Assembly (NCBI GenBank): GCA_036346225.1
Contig: JARFIW010001090.1
Span: forward strand, 310,001 to 374,000
Source of the DNA: Platerodrilus igneus
Lineage: Eukaryota > Arthropoda > Insecta > Coleoptera > Lycidae
Length of the DNA: 64,000 nt
Direction of reading: 5' to 3'
Shown here: positions 31,436-41,880 of the stretch, piece after piece
Layout: every line of letters starts with the position of its first letter
Position numbering within the stretch: the first letter of the stretch is position 1
The notes under the pieces: generated by a model
Told to the model about the DNA's origin: nothing
The model's input: the letters and a program-made list of their open reading frames with translations, nothing else
The model's database searches: none
Position numbers and translations under genes: made by a program

Positions 31436-31640
31436 ATCACAGCATCTTATGACGCCCAAATCGTGGGGCTAAATATTAATAGATTGACAAAGGTATATTA
31501 TTTTTCCTACAGGAAGATAACACGGCATTTTAGGACGCTCATCGTAGGGGCTGGTGAAGTATCATAGCATTTTATTGCACCTAATTCGTGGGGTGGAAAA
31601 TAACACAGCATTTTATGCACGACCCAATCGTGGGGCTCGA
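31436..31640 (+). repeat. Four ~40-bp units ending in cgtggggct
   Basis: Four degenerate units 'atcacagca-ttttatgacgcccaa-tcgtggggct', partly spaced by other sequence. They are the counterpart of 7370-7500. Confidence 0.65.
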
Positions 31641-31649
31641 TTAACACAG

Positions 31650-31651
<2 letters not shown>

Positions 31652-31687
<36 letters not shown>
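31652..31687. repeat. (TA)n microsatellite
   Basis: About 36 bp of alternating A and T closing repeat copy B. Confidence 0.95.
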
Positions 31688-31690
<3 letters not shown>

Positions 31691-32394
31691 CCTGAACCTA
31701 TAAATATAATCTAATATTTGTGCTAATAACTATGTTGTGTGTATTGGGATTGCGACTCGAGTCAGTAGAATAGTAATAGTAATTTATATTTTGACGTCAG
31801 TTACATATCCCCAAATCAATATATATGTATATTTAAATAAAATTATTAATACATAAGAATTATTGTTACATTGTATAATTGAAGGAGATATAATAAAATC
31901 GTAATAGACGTTCATAAACCAGACATGAGAACGGAAACAGACATTATATTCCAGACGCAACATGATACTGCAGGTGCAGGTCACAGTAGGTTATAAGGCA
32001 GTAATTATTAGAATTAGTATAATTTAAAAGTAATACTTTGTATTGTATCAAGAAATAGCAGACATGAGATTTGCATTTTCCACAAAGTGACGCAAGAGCA
32101 GGGATAGCATAAATACACTCAAGAACCCAAGATGGCCAGTCAGTTTCGTGCTTCACAACTTTTACATTATTGGTTGTTGAAGCTACTCAATTTAGTTTTA
32201 ATTAGTGAAAGTAATTTTGATTATTTTTATTTTTAAACGTTAATGAATATAACGTAACCATTTGTTGAAGTAATTTATAATTTCTGTATAAAATTAAGGT
32301 ACACTTGATAGGAGTGTAAATTTGGAAACAAAGTCTTTTTAAAAAGAAGCTCCCAAAGGCCCAAAACCTATCACGTCCCAGCGGAAAAAATTCT
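31688..32394. other. AT-rich DNA, no recognised gene
   Basis: Short frames only, and no family match. Confidence 0.4.
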
Positions 32395-32760
32395 TTTCTT
32401 AACCATCCTCCCGAGTCTTTACATTCGACTGAGTCCTCGGTTAGGTTATTGTTAGAAATAAATATTATTATTAAAAAACACAAAACACAAATCACTTAAC
32501 ACGCATATCAGAACAGTCTACAATAGTTTTAGCAATAAAAAAACAAGACAGTTCTGATATGCGTGTTAAGTAATTTGTGTTTTTTAATAATAATAATATC
32601 TATTTCTAACAGTAACCTAACCTCAAAAAGCCTATCGCGGAACTCGTTCGAGCGTAAAGACTCTGGAGAATGGTTAAGAAAAAAATGGTTGCTTTCGAGA
32701 CTGGTTCGAACGTAAAGACTCGGGAGGATGGTTAAGAAAAAATTTTTTACTTCCCAGCGA
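32395..32760. repeat. Fold-back (inverted repeat) element
   Basis: The arm at about 32395-32513 ('cttaaccatcctcccgagtc' … 'acgcatatcagaac') is inverted at 32553-32690 ('gttctgatatgcgtgttaag' … 'gaatggttaagaaaa'), around a loop of about 39 bp. The outer part of the right arm is then repeated once more (about 32706-32745, 'gactcgggaggatggttaag'), and this second copy matches the left arm better than the first. No coding. It is likely a fold-back MITE. Confidence 0.8.
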
Positions 32761-34603
32761 TGCCTTTCATTTCATGTATGTCAGTCTTACAAAACTCATC
32801 GCAGGAAAAGTCGTCGCTAATTTTACACCAGGGCAAGCGCACTCCTGGCATTTGATAGTTCAGTGTTTTAATAGGTACTCGATACACCGAAGCGTTGCCG
32901 TCGCTAATTTTTGCTTTCTATTTGCCCAAAAACTAAGATAATCTAACCTAAGTTAAAATAGTCTTAGTTGAGGACACGTTCTTTTAACTACTAAGGAACT
33001 TAGATTAAGTTAGATCTTTTGCATTCCCCTTACCCCAGGTAAGGTACCTATAGATCTACCTTAGATACTTACTTCCCTCTTTAAGTTTATATTGAGATTA
33101 TATTTTTCGTGTTGTGCATGATAGAAATTTTTATTGCACACTTATAAAAGCAACTATAACATAACAGTTGATACCAAGTTAATTCTTAACAAGAATCAAT
33201 TGGTTTTAATATTATTTTCAAACTCTTTATAGGTTAGTTAGCTAAAATGTTAAGTTGTACCTTCTAATAATCAAATGCAAATGAAGTTAGGTATGGTTAG
33301 ATTTTCACCTAACCTAATTTTAAGCCATTCTTAGCTAAGGTGTAAATAAAAAGTAATAATTGTAATAAAGATTGTATAGAGAAAACTTACTTTGCCGAAA
33401 AATCTGTCGTCTGTCATATGTTCACATATGTTTGACTGTTACATTTTTTTTTCTGTATAGATATATATAGTGTGTTTACTCTACCTTATAGGCGGCAGAG
33501 CCTCAATAAATTATGAGGGGTTCCTGTCTAAAGTTTAAGCCCAGGGTAAAGAGGATGGAAAATGGCTCTGAGTATAAGAGGGCCCTCTAAAGAGATCTTC
33601 CAGCCAGCTAAGCTTCTTCAACTTAGGGCAGATTTATGAGCCAGGGTTGTAGGATGGTATACGATAATAAAAGAATTTTTAATGGACACCACCGTATCTT
33701 AATAGTAACTATAAAGAAAAACAATCCGAAGATAAGATACGGAAATCTTCGAAAAGAAAAAATATCCTTAATGAGCAAAACCTAGAAATATAATACTTAC
33801 TTATGACTCTGCAAACTGGAATTGGAACGACGATCTCGTACTATCTGAAAATTTAATCACTTCTAAACATTTTTGAACTAGGGCTACATTAAAGCCTAGT
33901 CATTTTATCACAAAAAAAATAAATTCTAAAAAGATTAACTAGTCAAGATTATACCTCAAAAAATTTTCAAACAGTGCCAATAATCAATCCTTCTTCACTA
34001 CAAAAATTTTATAAATATGGTTGTTTGCTTCTATAGAAAAATTATTGTTGACTTCAATGAAAGAAAGTTTTAAAACAACTTATTACTCTTTCTATTGATT
34101 TACAAAAAATATATATACATCATTTGTACAATTTTATACGTTCTGAAGCTTTTGAGATATCTAGTTTTGTTAAAGTCTAGTATTAGTCTCTGATTATTTG
34201 TATGAATTTATAATTGTAAATTTATTATAGTTCTCTAGAAGAAATATAGTGTTTTCGTTATTATTCTACAATTTGTATTTGATACCTAAATAAGATCCTG
34301 TTTGGGTTTACAATTAATTGATTAAATACTTTGACTTTCCTTAGATTGCAGAACTACATTTTTAATTAATTTAATAGATGGAATCAAAGGTCAAAAATAC
34401 TTTTGGTTTGAACTAATCTGTACTTCAAGTGTACTGTCAAAAAAATTAAATTTTATAATGTGACAAACAAATATCAACGTGTCACGTGCTTAGTTACTAA
34501 TACATTTTAGTTAAACCTTGTAAATTCAAAAGTTATCTTATAGAAATTTCTTTGTGTTTATAAGAACATTTATGCAATATCCAACTATTAAATTCTGAAC
34601 AAA
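32761..34603. other. AT-rich DNA, no recognised gene
   Basis: No long frame, RNA gene or strong repeat is visible. A less AT-rich stretch near 33490-33660 also encodes nothing I recognise. Confidence 0.4.
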
Positions 34604-34705
34604 AATTACGTGTCTAATTCAAATGGCCATATAAAATTTACAAAAATTACGTGTACCAATTTAAATGAACATATAAAATTTACAAAAATTATTTGTACAT
34701 TTCCA
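34604..34705. repeat. ~43-bp tandem repeat, about 2.4 copies
   Basis: Units 'aaaaattacgtgt…aattyaaatg…catataaaatttac' repeat head to tail, the last one partial. Confidence 0.8.
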
Positions 34706-34967
34706 GTAATGGTTCCATGAAACGAAAATTGAATTAAAATTGTAGATGACTCACCACAAACAATCTGCTAGGCATCAGAGTTTGTCAATCATCTTGAGTA
34801 CTTACGACAACAGGTGTGCACAGTTCACACGTGCCAGGTTTTACAGCTTGACTTCTATACAAAACAAAATTTACGAAAAATTCCACCATACTCCATAGCA
34901 ACAGTTGAGACTTTAAACTTTCAATACAGCGTAACACAATATTGTGCTTCAGTGTTCCATAACGATT

Positions 34968-35183
34968 ATATACATAAGATTTATCGCTCCAATACTTTAT
35001 ACATTACGTGCTTGCGTTTCAATACTGTATAACATAAAACTTGTTTCGATACTGTAACTATATAAAATTTGCGTTTCAAAATTGGACGTTTCAATATTGT
35101 ATCTACATTTTTAATTGCGTTTTAATACGGTATATACATTTTTTACTTGCGTTTCAATACGGTATATACATTTTTTACTTGCG
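34968..35183. repeat. Tandem repeat, ~33-48-bp units (gcgtttcaatacngtata-type)
   Basis: Five to six degenerate units. The last two (about 35115-35180) are near identical: 'gcgtttcaatacggtatata' then 'cattttttactt'. Confidence 0.8.
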
Positions 35184-35372
35184 CGTAGACGATGTGTATT
35201 TCACGGTCACACTAGGTCGATTCAACTACTAATCGATGCCATGGTATACGTCGACACCATTTCACCTGTCTTTGGGACGGCATGTTTTATCAAATCTGCT
35301 AGCCCACGTTTCAACACTTCCTTAGCTGATTACATTCCGACGTTAAATGATGAACCTTGACCACGAGGCAAT

Positions 35373-35604
35373 TTTATTATTCAAGCACGCGCAGAATGGG
35401 AATGTTGTATCAACACATATATAGATAAAAAAAAACTTAAATTTTACTTCAAGTCCTTAGATATAGGTGGAGCTCTAAGTACGAATTGATAATAAGCTGC
35501 TACAATAGAAATTTAATATTTTCTGTTTCATAAAGGATATTTGTTAAATAAATATTTAGAACAAAAGCGTACATTAATGAAGCAGGTAATTGTGTTCGTT
35601 ACAC
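35373..35604 (+). repeat. ~231-bp direct repeat, copy 1
   Basis: Matches 36940-37170 over its whole length with scattered differences, from 'attcaagcac' to 'ttcgttaca'. With copy 2 it brackets 1.3 kb. They may be LTRs of a small non-autonomous (TRIM-like) element or two copies of a dispersed repeat. Confidence 0.85.
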
Positions 35605-35698
35605 AACCTCTCTCCAAAAAGAAAAAAATCTTGGATAAACAAAACAAATCCTAAAGATAGATCAAAGATTTTTTTTTATAATCGTCGAAGTCATAATT

Positions 35699-35888
35699 AA
35701 GGCTGGGCCGGCGTATCGATATATCGATACGACCCCCGTATCGACCCCCCCCCAATACATTGAAAAATAAATATCGATATGTATCGATACGTATCGATGT
35801 GTATCGATACGCATCGATACATATCGATACGCATCGATACGTATCGGTACGCATCGATACGTATCGATATATATCTATATTCGCCCAT

Positions 35889-35893
<5 letters not shown>
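35699..35893. mobile_element. hAT-like MITE made of TATCGATACG repeats
   Basis: The left end reads AAGGCTGGGCCGGCGTATCG. The right end on the other strand reads TAGGGATGGGCGAATATAG. Both continue into TATCGATACG-type sequence, forming imperfect terminal inverted repeats. About 110 bp of the interior is a 10-mer array of cgatacgtat/cgatacgcat. The long YRYVSIRID-like translations on both strands are artefacts of this array. Confidence 0.6.

Positions 35894-35928
<35 letters not shown>
35893..35928. repeat. (TA)n microsatellite
   Basis: About 36 bp of alternating T and A immediately next to the MITE end. Confidence 0.95.
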
Positions 35929-35930
<2 letters not shown>

Positions 35931-36235
35931 TTAATCATCATTAAGTCTAGTCTTTAATCCTAGAACTGGGTAGACGCGTACCCTCATTGTTTCCTAGTCT
36001 GAACCAACCTACACGTTTCCCTGAAATTTGCATCTATCACTATTTGTGTGCGAGAGTCTGATTTCGGTCTACCCCTGCCTATCTTTTCCTATCTCTGCTT
36101 GTAATATATACTTAGGTCACAAATATTAAACTTGAAACTTTAATTATTTTGATAACAAACAATCTTAGGTGAAACATCGAATCAATAAATACATTATTTT
36201 AAAACGATCTTGTGATTTTATTCCCAAAGAAAGAG

Positions 36236-36501
36236 TAGATTAAATATCGATGCGTATCAATTCGTACCGTTGCGTACCGATACGTATGGCTACGTCTCGA
36301 TACGTATATTTAATCTAAACATCTAAACGTTCCGATACGTATCGCTATATATATATCTATGCGTACCGCTACGTATCGATACACACCGATACGCATCGAT
36401 ACTAATCGATACGCATCGATACGTATCGATATATATCGATATATCGATATAGAATATGTATCGATATTCAATACGCAAAATCCCGTATCGCCCACCCCTA
36501 G
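36236..36501. mobile_element. Second TATCGATACG-rich block with a hAT-like right end
   Basis: The right end on the minus strand reads CTAGGGGTGGGCGATACGGG, a classic hAT-type start. The interior is again cgatacgtat-type. The left side shows a small inverted repeat: 'agattaaatatcgatgcg' near 36237 against 'cgatacgtatatttaatct' near 36298. A left terminus like that of the first block was not found, so this copy may be truncated or rearranged. Confidence 0.55.
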
Positions 36502-36939
36502 TAATAATCTCAACATAACAAACTAACCAATTGAAAATAAACAAATATCAACTACCTTAATCTTTAAAAATGACGTAAGATCAACTCAAAAAAGATTTCT
36601 GTTATAACCTACTTGACTAGTAATATGAGAAGATGAGAATAAAAAAATGGTGAGCGAATGAGTGTAATAGTAACTAACGTGTACAACACGTCCAAAAAGG
36701 AGACATATCCGGGAAGACAAAATAGATAGGGCTTAATCAGGAAGGTCTGACACTCAAAAGTCACTCAATGAAGTGCTAACGACACTAAGTATGTGCGTAT
36801 GTACAGCCATACTACTACTCACTAACTAACGATTCTATAGACTAAAAAAAATATGAACTAGACGAAAAATTATAGACTTACAAATCTAGAAATATTTTAC
36901 ATAAGATTCTTTATGTCCTAAAACTTCTAATTTAAGAAT

Positions 36940-37170
36940 ATTTTTATTCAAGCACCCATAGAATGGGAATGTTGTATCAACACATATACAGATAAAAGAA
37001 AACTTAAATTTTACTTCAAGTTCTTAGATATAGGTGGAGCTTTAAGTACGAATTGGTAATATATTGCTACAATAAGAATTTAATATTTTCTGTTTAATAA
37101 AAGATATTTGTTAAATAAATATTTAGAACAAAAGCGTACATTAATGAAGCAGGTAATTGTATTCGTTACA
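36940..37170 (+). repeat. ~231-bp direct repeat, copy 2
   Basis: Counterpart of 35373-35604 in the same orientation. It ends about 110 bp before the THAP-encoding exon. Confidence 0.85.
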
Positions 37171-37281
37171 TGACTAACTTCATTTCCTGTTTGAATATTT
37201 ATTTAGTTAAATATTTAGAATTTGTGTTCATGTGTGGTATTTATTCATTTGTGATTTGAGTTTAAGATTCAATTTTAAATA

Positions 37282-37797
37282 ATGATGTTTAAGTGTTCTA
37301 TTGTTGGTTGTAGTACTAGTGTTACTGTAAAAATCCATTGTTTACCGAAGGATCCTGAGATAAGTTCTTCAAACATTTTTAAATGCTTATTGCTTTTAAC
37401 GAAATGCTAAACCGTCGACAACGCATTATTATTATCATAGAATGTTAATTTATCTTGGTGTGGGCTTTAAAATGTTTACAAAATTGCTTGTAATGAGAGG
37501 TTAATTTTCAATAACAAATATTAGGTTGACCCATTTCAGTATTTTCAAAATTATCATATTAATTTATGGTTTTTTGATACACGATATTATTTATTTATAA
37601 CTTTTTTTGTGTTCATTGATTCGTCATTTATGATGCGTAGCAGTTGGTCGTAAAGATCTAATAAATTTTGATGATTGGCATAGTACGCATCCATTTAGAG
37701 TATGCGATATCCATTTTGCAGAGGATGCTAAATTTGTGGCTAATAGAAATCGTACTAATTTAAAATACAATGCTGTTGCTACGTTACACCTTCAAGG
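37282..37797 (+). pseudogene. THAP DNA-binding domain, split
   Basis: Piece one starts MMFKCSIVGCSTSVTVKIHC with LPKDPE, giving the C-x4-C start and the basic-loop-PKDPE pattern of THAP fingers. Piece two (37645-37797) reads INFDDWHSTHPFRVCDIHFA with the C-x2-H pair and a following NRNRTNLKYNAVATLHL, ending at a GTATCT that looks like a splice donor. An intron with AG near 37644 would join them, but piece one runs past any clean donor into a stop, so exon 1 may be damaged. THAP domains bind transposon ends or promoters. Confidence 0.8.
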
Positions 37798-39049
37798 TAT
37801 CTAAAGCGATTATTTCTTTTACTTTTGTGTTTGTATTGTTAATTAGGATTTTTTTGACTTATCCATTGTACCGTATGACCTATCAGATATGTCGACATAT
37901 AACATACATTTTAAATTTGTTTTGTAAAAATTGAGGTTTCCCATTCATTCTTAAATAAATAAAAACTGTTTATTGTTGTGAATATTAAACTTATGAAAGG
38001 CACTTATAGGAATTTCAAAGATATATTGTAAATTATCAATTCTTGCCTCATTTCATAATACTGAATTTTGAAATGTTGCAAAATGATTTCACTTAACAAA
38101 CAAATTTTGTTTTATTTAAAAGAGTTTGCTTTCCGTACCGTTAACATAATTATACAAAAAAAAAGTCCTTAAAATCTTCATAGTGTATTTCACAAACCTG
38201 TATTCCTAAAATGCCAAAAAAAATCAAATTTAAATTTGGCGCCAATGAAGATAGTTCATGCTCGCATCTCGATTGGCGCTCATTAAGGTTTTGCAATACT
38301 ATAGAGAGTGGTTATCGATCCCTACTTACTAATCTATGCTTTACATCACACAAATATAGTATTTGTCAGAGACATGATATAACTAGACTAAGCATTACGG
38401 ACTAAAAGTGATGCCAATACAGTAGGCAACCCCCAATGCAAGTTGTGGGCAAAAACAGGGACGCGAATCCGCTCCGTTTTAAACTTGTAATTCTGTTGAA
38501 AGTTGTTTTTGTTAACACGTTTATGATGTACATCAATTTTTACGTTATTTTCTTACTTGTGGTTTAACATTAAATAACGAAATTAGACAAATTCCTGCAC
38601 AAACTAATTTATGCCAGAACAATACCATTTAGAATTCGGTGAAGTTTTGTAAACATCAGACACAGAATTATGTTTTTGAGAAATATTTTGGTGGATTGGT
38701 TGCAGATAGTTATCATGTCTCTGGTTGATCGATATATAGAATAATACCTCCCTTAAGTAAGGAGATTACTGTGCTGTATCTGCAGTCTGCAGTTACTTTT
38801 AAACCGCACAAGAGTTAAATTGTATGTATTTTTACGAAATAAATCCTTGAGCTTAGTTTACTAGTGTAAGTATTTTAAATATTTAAATATCTGCTTCATA
38901 AAACAAGACGAACGCAAAAAAAAGTAGTTACATTGAAAAATTTCTTGAGTCATTTAAAACAAACACAGAAAATTTCTAATGACTGCTTAGAATTGTTAGA
39001 GGTAAATTCGTTACTTTTCATAACAATATGTAATTGTGGTTAATTTTTC

Positions 39050-40187
39050 ACAGGAAAGCATCTCAAAGCCCCAGAAAGAAATTACGTTGAGACAACTGAA
39101 AATGACACAGACAAAAACATTTCCGCTTGAGCTTCGGTGTTTTGCGTTGACTTTGAATTTTTATTCTAATGCTGCGTACAATTACGTAAGAAATGCTTTT
39201 GGTAAATGCTTTCCTCACCCTAGTACTCTTAGAAGATGGCTAAGATGGTGCACCCGGTTTTACTGGTGAATCCCTTCGTGCGATTAGGCGTAAAGTAGCT
39301 GAATTAGAAACTCAAAACAAGATGCTGGTTTTAGGTTTGATAATAAATGAAATGAGTATAAGAAAGCATCTTAGTTGGAATGGAAAAAGATATCAAGGAT
39401 ATGTTGATTTGGGAACTCACATTGAAAGTGACTCATTGCTCGAGGCCAAGCAAGCATTTGTATTTCTACTAGTAGGAGTAAATATTTTTTGATTGACGGT
39501 CTTGCTGCAGCGAAAAGAGTTAACCTAATTCGCGATTGTTTAAAAATTGTGCACGGATGTAACACGAAAATTGTGTCACTGACATTGGATAGGACAACAA
39601 CTAATTTTTCGACGGCAAGTGCGCTAGGTGCCAAACTAAAATATCCAAATTTGGAACCATGGTTTACTCATCCGATGTGCACCGAAAAAATTTACGTGTT
39701 TCTTGATGTATGCTACATGATAAAACTAATACGCAAAACTCTGGGCGACTGGAAATGTTTACGTGATAGCACAGGTAGTATTGTTAACTAGAAGTACTTT
39801 GAAAACATTTTAGATTTTCAAGAAAAAGCGTACTTGCATGCAGGAAACAAGCTCACATGGAGGCAATTAAATTTCAGAAAAGAAATTATGAAGGTAAATT
39901 TGGCAGTTCAAGTATTTAGTAATAGCGTGGCTGATGCACTACACAATCTTGATAAAGATCTTGCTCTAAAAAACTTCAGAAATTTCGAACATACAGCAAA
40001 TTTTTGCAGAATTATAAATGATGTGTTTGACGTACTCAATTCTGGAAACGTCTTGTCAAAATATATTTGGAGTAAACCATTTACATCTGATAATGAACAA
40101 AGTATAAAACATCTCTTAAATAAAGCCATATTTTATTTATCTTCTCTAACGATTCTGGATGGAACGAATATTCTTCATTCCAGATGA
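39050..40187 (+). pseudogene. P-element transposase central region
   Basis: Pieces in order: ITLRQLKMTQTKTFPLELRC then FALTLNFYSNAAYNYVRNAF and HPSTLRRWLRW (39070-39245); in another frame TGESLRAIRRKVAELETQNK and LVLGLIINEMSIRKHL (39258-39500); then DGLAAAKRVNLIRDCLK and TNFSTASALGAKLKYPNLEP (39489-39791), with DVCYMIKLIRKTLGDW. The block 39834-40187 contains KLTWRQLNFRKEIMKVNLAVQ. These are the RNase H-like core and GTP-binding insertion regions of P-type transposases. Frame changes near 39265 and 39490 and a TAG near 39790 break it. Confidence 0.85.
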
Positions 40188-40189
40188 AA

Positions 40190-40761
40190 GACTGGATTTG
40201 TAGGTTTGATTATTTCAATGCAAAGTGCTATGAATTTATTTGATGAAATTGTTAAAAAACATAAAAAGTCAAGATCACTTAGAAATGTTTTTCTCCGCAA
40301 TCAGAGCTAGAGTGGGTTTCAATAATAATCCTACACTAATGCAATTTGTAGGAGCATACAAGAGACTTTTAATACATAATGATGTCACGTCTGCAGAACT
40401 GTCTAAATGTGTTGCTCAAGATTTTACGAGTATTTTGACCGTTTCCAGTTCAAGCACACGAGATGTCGATGCCCTAATTATCAAAGATATTAACACATCC
40501 GCAGCCGATAGTTTTATTTACACTGAAAATGCCTCCCAGTATGTGAACGACGTTGTTGAATATATAGCAGGATTTGTAGCAAAAAAAGTTGCCAAAAACA
40601 TTGCCTGCTCTCATTACTGCGATTTATTATATTCTATGGAATCAACATCACTTCTGCTGCAAACAAAAAACCGCGGAGGGTTATGTAAAGCATCACTATG
40701 CCGTGGACGTTGTGGTATACGAACAGTCAACCAATTGATATTGTATGTTTACGCGAATTGA
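40190..40761 (+). pseudogene. P-element transposase C-terminal region
   Basis: A 173-codon frame carries SQDHLEMFFSAIRARVGFNN and NPTLMQFVGAYKRLLIHND, the most conserved C-terminal block of P/THAP9 transposases, with the acidic residue and the F-F-x-x-I-R pattern. YVNDVVEYIAGFVAKKVAK follows near the end. Just upstream, an overlapping frame reads LIISMQSAMNLFDEIVKK, so one frameshift lies near 40240. The LINE array begins about 110 bp downstream. Confidence 0.88.
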
Positions 40762-40862
40762 TTCACGCATTTACTTTATAAAACTCACGATCACATCTTA
40801 TATCAAGATGCTCTTAGCAATCATTTATTACAGTTGATAAATATAATTTTATAGGTTTATAT

Positions 40863-40873
40863 AGGTTTATATT
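40863..40873. repeat. LINE array target-site duplication, left
   Basis: AGGTTTATATT here is repeated at 45205-45215. An overlapping ataggtttat copy precedes it at 40851, so the exact start has a 10-bp ambiguity. Confidence 0.75.
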
Positions 40874-41173
40874 CCATTTCGAATGGACCTGCGCCTTGCC
40901 GAAGTTCTAAATTACTAGAACAGGCGAAATGGCTTGCGTGTTCTAATGAGCTAAAGAGCCAAACTACAGGTCGAACCAAAGTAGTAGGGTCGTTAGTGAG
41001 GAACCAGACTAAGACAGGTCTCCGAAAGAGGGCAGCGGCTCTTTCGGTACTTAGATTGGCAGAGACCATAGGGGTCGGTATGGCAGTCTAAGACACACTA
41101 CCGCGATGTGGAAGGCAACGGGAAACCACCACATTATCTCCCAAGTACACAACGTACTTAAATTGTTACAAAC

Positions 41174-41878
41174 ATGATGGCATTCTCTGGGGTAAAAGAT
41201 GCCGGAGTTAAAATAGTCCCCCATTCGGATCTCCAGGAGGGGACTACTTCGGAGGATGCGATCGGAAAGCTAAAAATAAGAGTCAGGAACATTCTGCGAG
41301 TCGGAGCATGGAATGTTAGAAGTATGAAGCAAGTAGGTAAGCTGGAGAACCTAAAAATCGAAATGAATAGGTTATCACTAGACATAGTAGGGATCAGCGA
41401 AGTTCGGTGGCCAGAGGCAGGGGATTTTTGGAGTGGAGACTTCAGGGTAATTCATACAGGAGCAGAGGAAGGAAATTTGGGTGTGGGGATAGTTATGCGG
41501 AAAAAGATAGGATACTGTGTACAAAATTACTTACAAAAGAACGAAAGAGTTCTCATGGTTACATTAGAATCTAAACCTGTAAACACAGTAATAATACAAG
41601 TATACATGCCCACCTCTAGTTACAGTGACGAAGAGGTAGAAGCCATCTACAAAGATATCGAAGACGTATTAAGATACGTAAAAGGACATGAAAATTTTAT
41701 AATTAGGGGGATTTTAATGCCGTGGTAGGTGAGGGTAGGGAAGGAGCGGTAGTAGGTTTATTTGGTTTAGGCACGAGAAACGACAGGGGAAATAGGTTGG
41801 TAGAATTTTGCGACAAGAACAATTTAATCATCACAAACACATTATTTCAACATCATGCTGGAAGACGATATACGTGAA
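41174..41878 (+). pseudogene. LINE endonuclease (EEP fold)
   Basis: The frame opens before ILRVGAWNVRSMKQVGKLEN, with the Asn of motif I, then LSLDIVGISEVRWPEAGDFW with the catalytic Glu, and VIIQVYMPTSSYSDEE. After a frameshift near 41708, DFNAVVGEGREG-like sequence (the D-x-N motif) and NDRGNRLVEFCDKNNLIITN continue to a stop at 41878, and the next frame has the PGDIGRYQINYILVR and DIDTDHNIVIM (SDH/TDH) motifs. The residues match the insect proteins often labelled craniofacial development protein 2-like. It would nick target DNA to prime cDNA. Confidence 0.9.
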
Positions 41879-41880
41879 AG

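Larger units (their letters stand above)
30575..31640 (+). repeat. Unnamed dispersed repeat family, copy B
   Basis: Collinear with 6420-7500: the same order of conserved blocks, and a (TA)n tract at the end (31652-31687). It contains a ~14-bp tandem repeat (30780-30850) where copy A has a 26-bp one, and four 'atcacagcattttatgacgccc' units at 31436-31640 where copy A has three. No coding capacity is seen. Confidence 0.6.
37282..40761 (+). mobile_element. P-element/THAP9-like transposase remnant
   Basis: An N-terminal THAP zinc finger is split over two exon-like pieces (37282 onward and 37645-37797). About 1.2 kb of non-coding DNA follows, then transposase pieces from 39050 to 40761 in collinear order. 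At least three frame breaks (near 39268, 39490 and 39790) and a further one near 40190-40240 show it is dead. I did not identify P-type terminal repeats. Being single in the window, it could be a transposon or a decayed domesticated THAP9-like gene. Confidence 0.8.

Noticed and set aside
32202..32495. 97-codon minus-strand frame
   Set aside because: Overlaps the left arm of the fold-back repeat and has no family match.
35651..36544. Overlapping frames encoding YRYVSIRIDAYRY-like repeats on both strands
   Set aside because: They translate the TATCGATACG array, which is open in several frames by composition. There is no protein evidence.
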